64,000 nucleotides of DNA from Permianibacter fluminis. GTDB lineage: Bacteria > Pseudomonadota > Gammaproteobacteria > Enterobacterales > Permianibacteraceae. The DNA lies in NCBI RefSeq assembly GCF_013179735.1, contig NZ_JABMEG010000001.1, forward strand, positions 1,984,001 through 2,048,000. The letters run 5' to 3'. The notes under the pieces were generated by a model. It searched no databases. It worked only from the letters and a program-made list of their open reading frames with translations, and was not told the origin of the DNA. Numbering within the stretch: the first letter of the stretch is position 1; every line of letters starts with the position of its first letter. The translations under genes and the position numbers were made by a program. This document shows, one piece after another, positions 38,009 through 46,805 of this stretch.

Positions 38009-39255
38009 TCGATGAATCCCGCTGGCCCGCTGCAGATACGCCGACCGGTTTTGTGCTGCGGCTGGCGAAAGCCTTGCACACTTACGGCACACCGGCCTAC
38101 GAGCTCGAACGCATCATCAATGATGTGGCGAAAAAGCTGGGCTTTGGTCTGGAGTGTTTTTCGCTGCCGACCATGATCACGCTGTCGCTGTTTGAGCCGG
38201 ACCGGCATTCGAGTTTCGTTATCCGGGTGGCGCCGGGTGATATCAATCTGGAAAAACTGACCCGTTCCCATGATCTGGCCGAGCGTGTGCTGCATGGCGA
38301 GATTGCCATCGCGGCGGCCGCGCAGGAACTGGCGACCATCACCACGGCACCACCGCGCTGGGGTCAGTGGGCGGTGATTTTCAGTTTTGGTCTGGTCTCC
38401 TCGGGTGTGGCGCGGGTATTCGGTGGCGATTGGGCTGAAATGCTGTCGTCGCTGCTGATCGGCGTGCTGGTTGGCGGCTTGGCGATCTGGACCGCCCGCA
38501 GCCTGATCTGGACCTACATGTTCCCGACCTTGGCGGCGCTGCTGGCCGCGTTGACGTCCTATGCCCTGGCTTCGGCTCTCGGTCACACCTCGGTGTTCAC
38601 GACGCTGGTGTCCGGTGTCATTGTGCTGTTGCCGGGGCTGATGATTACTGTGGGCCTCGCCGAACTAGCAACGCAGAATCTGGTGTCGGGTACCGCGCGC
38701 CTGTCCGGCGCAGCGATTCTGTTTGTCTTGATGGGCTTTGGCGTGGCCGTTGGCGATCAGTTGGGGGTCAAGCTGTTTCCGCAGCTCGTCTACACCGCCC
38801 CGAAACTGCTGCCGGTCTGGACGGAATGGCCCGCGGTGTTGTTGGCCGGTCTTGGTTTTGTTGCCTTGTTTCAGGCCCGGATGCGCGATGGAATCTGGGT
38901 GGTGCTGGCGGGCCTCATTGCCTATTCGAGCGCACGCTATGGCAGCAGCCTGCTTGGCCCGGTCGCGGGTGCGTTTTGTGGCGCGTTTGTCATTGGCGGG
39001 GTGTCGCACCTGTTCCGGTTCATTTTTGACCGGCCCAATTCGATCATGCTGGTGCCCGGCATCATTCTGCTGGTGCCGGGCAGTGTCGGTTTTCGCAGCT
39101 TGCATGCACTGCTGGAACAGAACGTCGTCGCCGGGCTCGACATCGCCTTCCAGATGATCCTGGCTGGCATTTCCCTGGTGATTGGCTTGCTGCTGTCGTC
39201 GGTATTTGCCCTGCCGACCCGCCGGGAGCGGATCCAGCGCGGCGAAGTGGCCTGA
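38005..39255 (+). CDS. Threonine/serine exporter family protein (ThrE type)
   Basis: 416 residues. The N-terminal soluble part (FVLRLAKALHTYGTPAYELE, MITLSLFE) and about ten transmembrane helices fit the ThrE family: an N-terminal DUF1212 unit followed by a DUF3815 unit in one chain. Also seen: GVLVGGLAIWTAR, VLLPGLMITVGLAELATQNL and VPGIILLVPGSVGFRSL. ThrE exports Thr and Ser in Corynebacterium; substrate here is not known. It is translationally coupled to the upstream secreted protein. Confidence 0.85.
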   Translation: MIDESRWPAADTPTGFVLRLAKALHTYGTPAYELERIINDVAKKLGFGLECFSLPTMITLSLFEPDRHSSFVIRVAPGDINLEKLTRSHDLAERVLHGEIAIAAAAQELATITTAPPRWGQWAVIFSFGLVSSGVARVFGGDWAEMLSSLLIGVLVGGLAIWTARSLIWTYMFPTLAALLAALTSYALASALGHTSVFTTLVSGVIVLLPGLMITVGLAELATQNLVSGTARLSGAAILFVLMGFGVAVGDQLGVKLFPQLVYTAPKLLPVWTEWPAVLLAGLGFVALFQARMRDGIWVVLAGLIAYSSARYGSSLLGPVAGAFCGAFVIGGVSHLFRFIFDRPNSIMLVPGIILLVPGSVGFRSLHALLEQNVVAGLDIAFQMILAGISLVIGLLLSSVFALPTRRERIQRGEVA

Positions 39256-39303
39256 GTCACCCGGCCGTTCGCAGAATCATTCTGAAATGGGGAGTCCTGC
39301 TTC

Positions 39304-39669
39304 ATGAGTCAGCAAAATCAGGCGGTCTTGATGTTCGCCGCTGCCCGTTCGTCGGTGCAGGCATTTCTGCCCGCTGCTGAAAAAGTCCTGGCCGGTACGC
39401 CCGAGCAGACGGTGGCAAACCACTACAGCGACGACACCGGCCAGTTCCACGCCGGCGAATGGACCGGCGAGCCCGGCACCTGGCGGGTGAGCTATACCGA
39501 ACATGAGTTTTGTTATGTCACCCGTGGCCGCATCGCCATCACCGATGCCGCCGGCGTCCAGACCACGGTTGGTGCCGGTGATGCATTCATTATTCCTGCC
39601 GGCTTCAAAGGGGTTTGGCAAGTTGTTGAGTCAGCGCATAAGTACTATGTAATTTTTGAGCCGAAGTAG
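39304..39669 (+). CDS. Cupin domain protein
   Basis: 121 residues, a single small cupin barrel of the DUF861/cupin_3 type: WRVSYTEHEFCYVTRGRIAI gives the first motif with one His and one Glu ligand, and VGAGDAFIIPAGFKGVWQVV gives the second. The second metal His is not conserved, so it may not bind metal in the usual way. Related proteins include ethanolamine EutQ-like and (S)-ureidoglycine-like cupins. Substrate unknown. Confidence 0.85.
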   Translation: MSQQNQAVLMFAAARSSVQAFLPAAEKVLAGTPEQTVANHYSDDTGQFHAGEWTGEPGTWRVSYTEHEFCYVTRGRIAITDAAGVQTTVGAGDAFIIPAGFKGVWQVVESAHKYYVIFEPK

Positions 39670-39808
39670 CGGCTGAGGCGCTGCCGAGGACGGCGGCAGA
39701 TGTAAATTCTGCACAGTGGGGCTGTGCATTTGTAAACCGCCATGGGTTACTACCGAGGCCTACGCTGACTTCCGATAGTGGTGAGTTCTTTCCGGCAAGG
39801 AGGTAGTT

Positions 39809-40030
39809 ATGCGTAGCGTACGGGTAGTGGTTGCTGTGGCTGCGGTAATACTGGTGGCAGGTTGTAGCAGCATGCCCCGGGTTGCCAGTTCGTATCAGAC
39901 GGATGCTGACAAGGTGGCATTGGTGAATGCGACCGCCAGAGAGCGCGGGTTAAAAGTGATTTGGGTAAATCCACCGCAGAAAAGGGTCGATGAGATTGGC
40001 CAAAAACCTCAGAATCTCGCCGGTCATTAA
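39809..40030 (+). CDS. Small lipoprotein
   Basis: 73 residues. Lipoprotein signal with lipobox LVAGC (Cys19), then about 54 residues of mature protein ending NPPQKRVDEIGQKPQNLAGH. A near-perfect AAGGAGG lies seven bases upstream, which makes it a well-translated gene despite its size. No family that I recognise. A strong terminator follows 14 bases after the stop. Confidence 0.75.
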   Translation: MRSVRVVVAVAAVILVAGCSSMPRVASSYQTDADKVALVNATARERGLKVIWVNPPQKRVDEIGQKPQNLAGH

Positions 40031-40044
40031 ATCAATCGCACAAG

Positions 40045-40072
40045 AAAAGGGCGCCGTTTGGCGCCCTTTTTA
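40045..40072. terminator. Bidirectional terminator
   Basis: AAAAGGGCGCC (40045-40055) and GGCGCCCTTTT (40060-40070) flank a GTTT loop, with A run left and T run right. It lies between the convergent lipoprotein and DUF3667 genes. Confidence 0.92.
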
Positions 40073-40082
40073 TTGGACAAGA

Positions 40083-41330
40083 CTACATCCGCAAAATCCC
40101 CAGCACGATATCCACCGCCACCACGATGGAAAGCAGCGTCACATAGACAATGCCGATCATGAAAAACTTGAATGCGGTCAGCATATGACTCTGGCCGTAG
40201 ACCCGTTTCTGCATCAGATACAAATAGCTGGGCACGCCGAGCACAAGTGACGTCCCGGTGACAAAACCCAGCACATCTTCAACCAGCGGAAAGGTAATCG
40301 CGAGACCGGTGGCATCACGAACGACATAGTTGAGGCTGAACAGCAGGGTAAACAGGAAGAACATAAAGCAATGGCTGTGCAGCGCGACAATCAGGTGCTC
40401 CATGTAGAGCCGATTGGCAAACGGGTAGAACAGCTTCAGCAGCAGGGCAAACAGTGGCAGCAGAATAAACATGGACTGCGGCAATACGCTCAGCACGGCT
40501 GTGACCAGCTTGCGCGGGTCATTGCGAATGTTCTTGGACTTTTCCCGCAACTCCTTGTTGGTGGTCGCCAGCCATTCATTGGCAAACGCCGGCAGGAATT
40601 CAATGTTCTCCGGGATCTGGGCACCAACCACATCGTCATCTTCGCCGATCTTGATGCCGATGTTTTCCTTGTTAGGTACCGCCGGGACGGGCGGTATGGC
40701 TCCGGCAGCCGCTTTTTGCGCCAGCATCTTCTTGACGGCCGGAGGCGCCTGCTCCAGCGCCTTGGCCAGCTCGGGATCTGCCATCGCCTGGCGCAGTTCG
40801 GCTTCGTTCTGCAACTCTTTCTCGTTCGGCAATTTTCCGTCCGTCACTTGTTCCGCGTCATTTCCTTGCGCTGGGTGAGTCGGCTGTTTGTTAGCGGCAG
40901 CTTCGCCGCCATCAAACTCGACGACACCGTTGCTTGAGGAAACCAGAAACCCGGCCACCAGAAAAAAGATCAGGCTGGCGATCACATACAGTCGCAGTGG
41001 CGGCACATAGCGCTGGCGCCGGCCGGCGAAAAACTCCAGGGTCAGAAAGCCCGGCCGGAACAGCAAAGGCTTCAGGGTCCGGACGGCCCGGGAATCCAGA
41101 TTCAACACATCATCGAGAAAGTCGCGGAACAGCAGCCCGACATGGCGCAAGGACGAGCGCTCATGCTGGCCGCACTGATAACAGAACGGGCCATGCATCG
41201 GTGTTTGGCAATTCGGACAAGTGCGAGCAGCGGGTTCAATCACCGTGGTCGAGAGGATGCCATCGGTGCGGGTCGCCGGTGTTGTCGACTGCATTGGGGT
41301 CAGCTCGTGTGCCGGTCCTTGTTGGAGCAT
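40083..41330 (-). CDS. DUF3667 membrane protein with zinc ribbon
   Basis: 415 residues. An N-terminal zinc ribbon (CPNCQTPMHGPFCYQCGQHE, four Cys) is followed by RDFLDDVLNLDSRAVRTLKPL and LFRPGFLTLEFFAGRRQRYVPP, the DUF3667 signature, then a first helix, a roughly 150-residue charged loop (QPTHPAQGNDAEQVTDG and similar), and four further transmembrane helices. Function is unknown. ATG at 41330 starts the full frame; the ATG at 41294 (MQSTTPATR) is also possible, and neither has a good ribosome site. Confidence 0.85.
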   Translation of the reverse strand: MLQQGPAHELTPMQSTTPATRTDGILSTTVIEPAARTCPNCQTPMHGPFCYQCGQHERSSLRHVGLLFRDFLDDVLNLDSRAVRTLKPLLFRPGFLTLEFFAGRRQRYVPPLRLYVIASLIFFLVAGFLVSSSNGVVEFDGGEAAANKQPTHPAQGNDAEQVTDGKLPNEKELQNEAELRQAMADPELAKALEQAPPAVKKMLAQKAAAGAIPPVPAVPNKENIGIKIGEDDDVVGAQIPENIEFLPAFANEWLATTNKELREKSKNIRNDPRKLVTAVLSVLPQSMFILLPLFALLLKLFYPFANRLYMEHLIVALHSHCFMFFLFTLLFSLNYVVRDATGLAITFPLVEDVLGFVTGTSLVLGVPSYLYLMQKRVYGQSHMLTAFKFFMIGIVYVTLLSIVVAVDIVLGILRM

Positions 41331-41475
41331 AGGGATACAGATCTCAATCGGAGGCGGCCGCGGCGTTAGCCGTCGGCATTGTCATGCTGGCAAGGGTAAG
41401 TCAGTGGCTGGCAAACAACAATCGCGGCGGTGCTATAGTCGCGCTCATCACGTTCGGTCCGGCAAGGAGACGTCC

Positions 41476-42594
41476 ATGACGGTTAGCATCACCACAGACG
41501 CCATTACCCCAGCGCTGCACCGCAAAGCGTGGAGCTTTGCCCTGGTGTTTTTGCCACTGCTGCTACCGTGGCTCAGTTTGCGACACGGTGCGGCCAGTGC
41601 TTACCCGACCTTGTTCATGTTCTGGACGCCGGTCGTGGTGTTTGGCTTGGTGCCGCTGCTGGATTATCTAATTGGCAAAGACACACTGAACCCGAATGAA
41701 GAGCAAAGCCGCGTGCTGTCGACCCAGCCATGGTATCGAACGCTGACCTTGCTGTGCCTGCCGCTGCAGTTTGCCAGCCTGATTAGCGGTGCTGTCGTTG
41801 CCGTCCAGCTGCCGGGTGGCCTCGCACTGCTCGGCTGGATCGTCTCATTTGGCACCGTCAGCAGCGTATTGGCCATTACGGTGGCGCACGAGCTGATTCA
41901 CAAGAACGAGAAACTCGATCAGTGGACCGGTGGCATTTTATTGGCCAGCGTTTGCTATGGCGGTTTCAAGATTGAACATGTCCGCGGCCACCACGTTCAT
42001 GTCTCGACGCCGGAAGATGCCTCCAGCGCCCGCTACGGTGAAACGGTCTACGGTTTTGTGCCGCGGGCGATTATCCGCAATGTTCACAATGCTTTTCGGC
42101 TGGAAGCGATTCGCCTGCGCCAGAAGGGCTTGCCGATCTGGTCCTGGCGCAACGAATGCGTGGCTTGGACCGCGCTGAGTGGCGTGTTTGCCGTGACCGC
42201 GGCGCTGTTGTTCGGCTGGCACGGCGTGCTGTTCTTTTTTGGTCAGAGCCTGGTCGCCATCGTGTTGCTGGAAACGGTCAACTACATCGAGCACTACGGC
42301 TTGCATCGTCGCCTGCAGGCCGATGGCCGCTACGAGCGGGTGACGCATCTGCATTCCTGGAACTCATCCTATCGGCTGAGCAATTTGTTGCTGTTTCATT
42401 TGCAACGCCATTCGGACCACCATGCCTTTCCCAAACGGCGCTACCAGATCTTGCGGCATTTCGATGACAGTCCACAGCTGCCGGGCGGCTACCCGACCAT
42501 GGTGATGCTGGCCTGGCTGCCGCCGCTATGGTTTGCGGTGATGAATCCGCGGGTACGCGCCTACTATGGTGGCGATCCCGACGGTACGAATTGA
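41476..42594 (+). CDS. alkB: AlkB-type alkane 1-monooxygenase / fatty-acid hydroxylase
   Basis: 372 residues, integral membrane di-iron enzyme that hydroxylates terminal carbons of alkanes, working with rubredoxin. All histidine boxes are present: HELIHKNEKLDQW (from His138), HVRGHHVHVSTPEDASSARY, NYIEHYG and LQRHSDHHAFPKRRYQ with FDDSPQLPGGYP, the AlkB-specific end. About six helices. ATG at 41476 lies five bases after AAGGAGA. No rubredoxin or rubredoxin reductase gene is adjacent. Substrate range (alkane or other) cannot be read from sequence. Confidence 0.9.
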   Translation: MTVSITTDAITPALHRKAWSFALVFLPLLLPWLSLRHGAASAYPTLFMFWTPVVVFGLVPLLDYLIGKDTLNPNEEQSRVLSTQPWYRTLTLLCLPLQFASLISGAVVAVQLPGGLALLGWIVSFGTVSSVLAITVAHELIHKNEKLDQWTGGILLASVCYGGFKIEHVRGHHVHVSTPEDASSARYGETVYGFVPRAIIRNVHNAFRLEAIRLRQKGLPIWSWRNECVAWTALSGVFAVTAALLFGWHGVLFFFGQSLVAIVLLETVNYIEHYGLHRRLQADGRYERVTHLHSWNSSYRLSNLLLFHLQRHSDHHAFPKRRYQILRHFDDSPQLPGGYPTMVMLAWLPPLWFAVMNPRVRAYYGGDPDGTN

Positions 42595-42706
42595 TGTGAC
42601 GGGTTGACACGACCAGTTGACGCGAACAGTTGGCAAAGGACACTGCCCGGTTTTCGCTGGTCTAAGTTTTCGCTGAGCTATGTTTCCGCAGAGCTTTGAT
42701 TGAAAC

Positions 42707-42728
42707 GATCGCGACTGTTGCCGCGATC
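42707..42728 (-). terminator. Weak hairpin downstream of Cys-rich lipoprotein gene
   Basis: GATCGCG (42707-42713) and CGCGATC (42722-42728) form a 7-bp stem about 20 bases after the minus-strand lipoprotein stop; on that strand it is followed by GTTTC. Only a weak terminator candidate. Confidence 0.35.
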
Positions 42729-42748
42729 TCGATGATGAGCGGTTCCGA

Positions 42749-43276
42749 TCAGAGACCGCTGCCGGCGCTGCTCCGGCATTGGTTGTTGACGCAGCTGCAA
42801 CCGGCCGGTTCCTGAAAGCCGCAGATACTGCTGCGACCTTCCTTTTCACACAAGGCTTTCACCTGCTCAGGAAACGTTTGCACGTCCTTGTGGACACATT
42901 GCGGCTGATAGCCACAGCAACTGCCGACGTTCTTGACCACACAGTCCGCGTCACGCTGACAGGCCTTGCCGAGGCTTTGCTGATAGTCGCGCAAGCTGCG
43001 TGGTGCAACTGGCGTTGTGACGGGCTTGCCATCGGTGATCGTGTCCGGGTTTGGTTTTGTGAGCGGTGTCGCGGGCGTTGTTTCGGGAGCAGGCTTCCCG
43101 GCAGGTGCTGCATTCCCCACGACATTCGCTGCCAGACTCGGTGAAACAGCCGGCGTTTCAGCCGTGGTCACCATGGTCGGCGTTTTCGCTGACAACGCGA
43201 CTGGTTGCGAGGCGCTGCAAGCGGATAGCGCAAACAATAGCAGTGCCTGAATGAGCGAGCTCGGGTGGGCGTTCAT
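42749..43276 (-). CDS. Cysteine-rich lipoprotein
   Basis: 175 residues. Lipoprotein signal with ALSACSAS (lipidated Cys18 or so), a Pro/Thr/Ala linker of about 75 residues, then a compact C-terminal domain with ten cysteines (ACQRDADCVV, VGSCCGYQPQC, ICGFQEPAGCSCVNNQC). The pattern suggests a disulfide-rich fold similar to small eight-cysteine cluster domains; function unknown. ATG at 43276 overlaps the stop of the upstream membrane protein by four bases, so they are coupled. Confidence 0.75.
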   Translation of the reverse strand: MNAHPSSLIQALLLFALSACSASQPVALSAKTPTMVTTAETPAVSPSLAANVVGNAAPAGKPAPETTPATPLTKPNPDTITDGKPVTTPVAPRSLRDYQQSLGKACQRDADCVVKNVGSCCGYQPQCVHKDVQTFPEQVKALCEKEGRSSICGFQEPAGCSCVNNQCRSSAGSGL

Positions 43277-43665
43277 GATTCGGTGTTCCGGCTGAAGGCG
43301 CTGAGCAAAATCGCCACGCCACCGAGAATCACAAACACCGGCCACCATTTGCCGAAATTCAGATCCAGCAGAAACAGGCCCGCGACCAGACTGGTCGACA
43401 ACGCGCCAATCAAGGTGCCGGCAGCATCGGCATCAAACCGGCCGACCCGGCGCACCCGCGAGATCACCCGGGCATACATCGCCACCGCTGGAATCAGGAT
43501 GAACAATGCCCACCAGTTCTTGATCCAGAGAAAATCCAGGTTGTAGCCCTGCTCCTTCGCCAGAAACAACAAGCCGACCAGTATCACCACAATGCCCATG
43601 GTGATTCGGTAAATCACTTTATCGCTGTTATCTGTGGCTGCCGGCAGTTTTTCGTCGGTCATCAT
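43273..43665 (-). CDS. Small membrane protein (LiaF/DUF5668-like)
   Basis: 130 residues with four helices arranged in two pairs: GIVVILVGLLFLAKEQGY with NWWALFILIPAVAMYARV, and TLIGALSTSLVAGLFLLD with KWWPVFVILGGVAILLSAF. The repeated pattern of a G-rich helix followed by W-W/P-x-x-I-L is that of the LiaF transmembrane (DUF5668-type) unit. Sensor or stress role is a family-level guess. It is the first gene of a two-gene unit with the Cys-rich lipoprotein. Confidence 0.75.
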   Translation of the reverse strand: MMTDEKLPAATDNSDKVIYRITMGIVVILVGLLFLAKEQGYNLDFLWIKNWWALFILIPAVAMYARVISRVRRVGRFDADAAGTLIGALSTSLVAGLFLLDLNFGKWWPVFVILGGVAILLSAFSRNTES

Positions 43666-43759
43666 TGCACTCCGTTGTCATTGCGATGGGCCGAGTCGAT
43701 TTCATCAACCGACGCCCGTGTTCAGCTTCTGTTTCCGGTTTTGCTTTCCAGCCGTTCAT

Positions 43760-45070
43760 TCAGCCGGCAAGCGTTTCGCGCCGGAATCGCCAGACCCCGC
43801 CACCATAGGCGAGCAGGCCAATGGCGAGCAAGACCGTCAGCGGCAACAACATTTCCACGCTGCTGAAGTCGCGCCAGATTGCACCTTCGAGACTGAGGAT
43901 GCCCCATTTGATCGGGCTGATATGACTGACCGTCTGCAGCCAGGGCGGCATCAGGAACAAGGGAATCATGCTGCCGCCGATCATCGCCAGCACCATCAGC
44001 ACCGCCCAGCCCATGCCGTTGACCGCTTGCTCGGTTTGGGCGATGGCGGCCATCAGCGTCATGATGCCACTGAAGCAGACCGTGATGGCCAGCACGGCCG
44101 CGATCAATGCCAGCGGATGCGGTAACGGCACCCGGAAAAAGACATGGGCAATTACCAGCAGCAGACTCATCACCGCCATTTGGGTCAGTGCGCATGCCAG
44201 TGCCTTGCCGGCCAGAATGCTGGCGGCATTGACGGGCGCCGCCTGCAGCCGTTGCAGCGTGCCGCGGCTGCGTTCCTGCACCAGCGACACACCGAAGCCC
44301 ATCAGGCAGCCGAGCACCGACCACATCATCGATTGCGGAAACAGCACGGCGTACGCATTGCCTGGACCTTTCTTTTCGATGGCAACGGCTTCGGCATCAA
44401 TTTTCAGTGGCAGAAAGCCGGCGTCATTGGCGCGGTTTGCGGCCGTCGGCGCCTCAGCCTGTTTCGCCAAAAGCGTTTGCATTTTTGGCAGGTAGTCCAG
44501 CAGCAGGCTGCGCCATTCGGCTGGCATGTCGGCGCTGGTTTCGATTTGCTGAATCGAGGATTGCATTTGCTGCTGCAGGGCCGGGCCACCAGCGAACAAG
44601 GTTTTGAACCGTTCTGCCGCGTATTTCATCAGCACACCTTGCAGCATGCCCGCTTCGGCTTCGCGTGCCGGATCCACGCCGAGCTGCACGGTTGGCACCT
44701 GACCGGAGAACGTGCCGGCAAAACCGGCTTGCCAGCGCTCGCCAAAACCGGCCGGGATGATGAGATACGCCGTTTTTTCGCCTTTGCGCACTTGCTCGGC
44801 GGCGGTGCTCCGGTCCTGCTCGGTAATTTGCAATTCCGGCGCGGCTTTCAACAAGCCGGCAAACTCCTGCGCGGCACTTGATGCATCTTCCTGCACCAGC
44901 ACCAAGGAAATCTGCCGGCCACTGTTGCCGCCGCCCATCATGCCGCCAAACAGCAGGGCAAACAGCAGCGGGAAGACAAAAGTAAAAAACAGCGTGACCT
45001 TGTCGGTCAGCAGCAACTGAAAATCTTTGCGCGCCATCAACAGCACGGTTTTGCCGATCGAATGGTTCAT
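43760..45070 (-). CDS. ABC-2 type transporter permease
   Basis: 436 residues, the long ABC-2/YhgE-like export permease form: one N-terminal helix (LFFTFVFPLLFALLFGG), a large extracytoplasmic region (about 55-235), and five C-terminal helices with QERSRGTLQRLQAAPVNAAS, the conserved pre-helix motif. GAGGG lies before the ATG at 45070, and the upstream ATPase gene ends two bases earlier. The pair forms an exporter of unknown substrate, possibly a drug, lipid or polymer. Confidence 0.9.
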   Translation of the reverse strand: MNHSIGKTVLLMARKDFQLLLTDKVTLFFTFVFPLLFALLFGGMMGGGNSGRQISLVLVQEDASSAAQEFAGLLKAAPELQITEQDRSTAAEQVRKGEKTAYLIIPAGFGERWQAGFAGTFSGQVPTVQLGVDPAREAEAGMLQGVLMKYAAERFKTLFAGGPALQQQMQSSIQQIETSADMPAEWRSLLLDYLPKMQTLLAKQAEAPTAANRANDAGFLPLKIDAEAVAIEKKGPGNAYAVLFPQSMMWSVLGCLMGFGVSLVQERSRGTLQRLQAAPVNAASILAGKALACALTQMAVMSLLLVIAHVFFRVPLPHPLALIAAVLAITVCFSGIMTLMAAIAQTEQAVNGMGWAVLMVLAMIGGSMIPLFLMPPWLQTVSHISPIKWGILSLEGAIWRDFSSVEMLLPLTVLLAIGLLAYGGGVWRFRRETLAG

Positions 45071-45072
45071 CG

Positions 45073-45918
45073 TCAGTCCCTCAAATGTTTGCCGGTCAGA
45101 TTCAGGAACGCCGATTCCAGCGTCGGTGGCCGCACCTCCAGCAGATCCGCGCTGGTGTCGGTGGCCAGCAGTTCGCGCAGGGTTGCCAGCGGATCGGTGG
45201 TGCTGATCTGGCGTTGACCGTGGCCATTGCGCAGCACGATTTCGCTGGCGCCGCCGTATTGCCGCAGCAAGGCCGGCACCGTATCGAGCGCCAGCAACCG
45301 GCCGTTGTCGAGAATGGCGACGCGGTCGCATAGCCGCTCGGCTTCTTCCATGTAATGCGTGGTGTAAATCACCGTCTTGCCGGCGGCTTTCAAGGCCAGC
45401 ACAGTGTCGAACAGGCGGCTGCGCGATTGCGGATCGACGCCCGCAGTCGGTTCATCCAGCAGGAGCAGGTCCGGGTTGTGCACCAGGGCGCCGGCCAGAT
45501 TGAGTCGGCGCAGCATGCCGCCGGAAAACGTACTGACCGGATCCTCCGCGCGCTCGGTCAAGCCCACTTGCGCCAGCGCCTGGCCAACGGCTTCGTTACC
45601 AGACAGACCGGTGATGCCGTACAGCGAGGCAAAGAATTGCAGATTGGCGCGAGCACTGAGCCGCTCGTACAGCGCCAGCTTTTGCGGCGCCAAACCGATT
45701 CGCCGGCGCACCGTGTGCTGGCGCGGATCGGTGCCGGCGATGCAGACGCTGCCGCTGTCCGGCGCCAGCAATCCGGTAATCAACGCACAGCTGGTACTTT
45801 TGCCGGCGCCGTTCGGGCCGAGCAAGCCAAAGATTTCGCCTGCGCGTATCTGCAAGCTGAGTTGATGCACGGCGCGTTTGCCGGCGTACGCTTTACTGAC
45901 GTTTTCCAGTTCCAGCAT
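45073..45918 (-). CDS. ABC transporter ATP-binding protein (DRA/CcmA type)
   Basis: 281 residues. Walker A GLLGPNGAGKST, Q-loop in GLAPQKLALYE, signature TFSGGMLRRL, Walker B LLLLDEPTAGVD, H-loop TTHYMEEAE. The C-terminal about 60 residues after GRLLALDTV are the usual extension of multidrug/ABC-2 ATPases. The signature has M instead of the usual Q. It precedes its permease by two bases on the minus strand. Confidence 0.92.
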   Translation of the reverse strand: MLELENVSKAYAGKRAVHQLSLQIRAGEIFGLLGPNGAGKSTSCALITGLLAPDSGSVCIAGTDPRQHTVRRRIGLAPQKLALYERLSARANLQFFASLYGITGLSGNEAVGQALAQVGLTERAEDPVSTFSGGMLRRLNLAGALVHNPDLLLLDEPTAGVDPQSRSRLFDTVLALKAAGKTVIYTTHYMEEAERLCDRVAILDNGRLLALDTVPALLRQYGGASEIVLRNGHGQRQISTTDPLATLRELLATDTSADLLEVRPPTLESAFLNLTGKHLRD

Positions 45919-46220
45919 GATGATCTCGCATGGGTTCTGTTGTGTAGTGAATTGGTGGCGGACAGAGGTGGCAACAAAGTCAGCTGTTCTCCTTGCTGAC
46001 GCGGGGGAAACCGGCCGGTTACGGCGGCGCGGTTCGGATGGCGTCAGTGTCGGCGCCGCCGGGCCAGCGCGGCAGTGCCAGCCGTCACCCGTTGAAGATG
46101 ACGAATGTCATCTCGCTGGCTGGTGTGGCGCTGGCGTTGCCCGCGCGTTGCTTGCGTCGGTACCGCTCCGGACGGGACAATGGCGGCCTGTCAGCAGTTT
46201 TTTTAATCGGGAGCTTCACC
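45919..46220. other. Gap between divergent ABC exporter and SEC-C genes
   Basis: 302 bases. An open frame crosses the region in phase with the SEC-C gene, but its codons show no protein-like pattern. It should contain the two divergent promoters. GGGAG at 46209-46213 is the ribosome site of the gene at 46221. Confidence 0.5.
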
Positions 46221-46427
46221 ATGCACGGCCAGCCGCACGTTCACGGCCCGGATTGCGATCACGACCATGAGCACGAACATGTGCACGGTCCGGATTGCGA
46301 CCATGACCACGATCATCACCACCATCACGTTCAGGCCCCGGTCCGCAATCCGCTGCGGGAAGTCGGCCGCAATGACCCTTGCCCTTGCGGCTCGGGTAAC
46401 AAGTTCAAGAAATGCCACGGGCGTTGA
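46221..46427 (+). CDS. His-rich SEC-C motif miniprotein
   Basis: 68 residues. The first about 40 are two copies of [13 protein letters not shown]-like sequence running into a block of five histidines; the last 18 are a SEC-C zinc motif ([18 protein letters not shown]), as at the end of SecA. Both halves can bind divalent metal, so zinc or nickel binding is likely; the role is unknown. ATG at 46221 lies seven bases after GGGAG; a longer frame upstream is rejected. It is three bases upstream of yqcC and probably co-transcribed. Confidence 0.8.
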   Translation: MHGQPHVHGPDCDHDHEHEHVHGPDCDHDHDHHHHHVQAPVRNPLREVGRNDPCPCGSGNKFKKCHGR

Positions 46428-46430
46428 ACG

Positions 46431-46805
46431 ATGAGCGCATCTGACGGCGACAACCCGGTTTCCCTGCACCCCGAGGTGCAACTGCAGGAGTGCACCCGCC
46501 TGCTGGGTGCCATCCAGCAGGAACTGCGTCGGCTGGACTGCTGGGCGGCGGTACCGCCGCCGGTCGAGCGTTTTGCCAGCACGCTGCCGTTCTGCGTCGA
46601 TACCTTGTCAATTGAGCAATGGCTGCAATTTGTCTTTCTGCCGCGGATGCAGGCGCTGCTGGACGCCGGTGCAGAGTTGCCGCGAGGTTCGGGTCTGGCG
46701 GCCTATGCCGAAGTCTGTTTCCGCGACCAGATGGCCGCGCGGCGGGAATTGATTACCTTGCTGAAGGCGATGGATGAGCTATTGGTGGCGCCGGTAGTGC
46801 ACTGA
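46431..46805 (+). CDS. yqcC: YqcC family protein
   Basis: 124 residues. YqcC is a small helical protein of unknown function, in E. coli found beside truC. Seen: LLGAIQQELRRLDCW, FASTLPFCVDTLSIEQWLQFVFLPRM (the family core) and LITLLKAMDELL at the end. In many genomes the next gene is truC, which is absent here. The stop codon lies in the first unit of a 15-bp tandem repeat. Confidence 0.9.
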   Translation: MSASDGDNPVSLHPEVQLQECTRLLGAIQQELRRLDCWAAVPPPVERFASTLPFCVDTLSIEQWLQFVFLPRMQALLDAGAELPRGSGLAAYAEVCFRDQMAARRELITLLKAMDELLVAPVVH

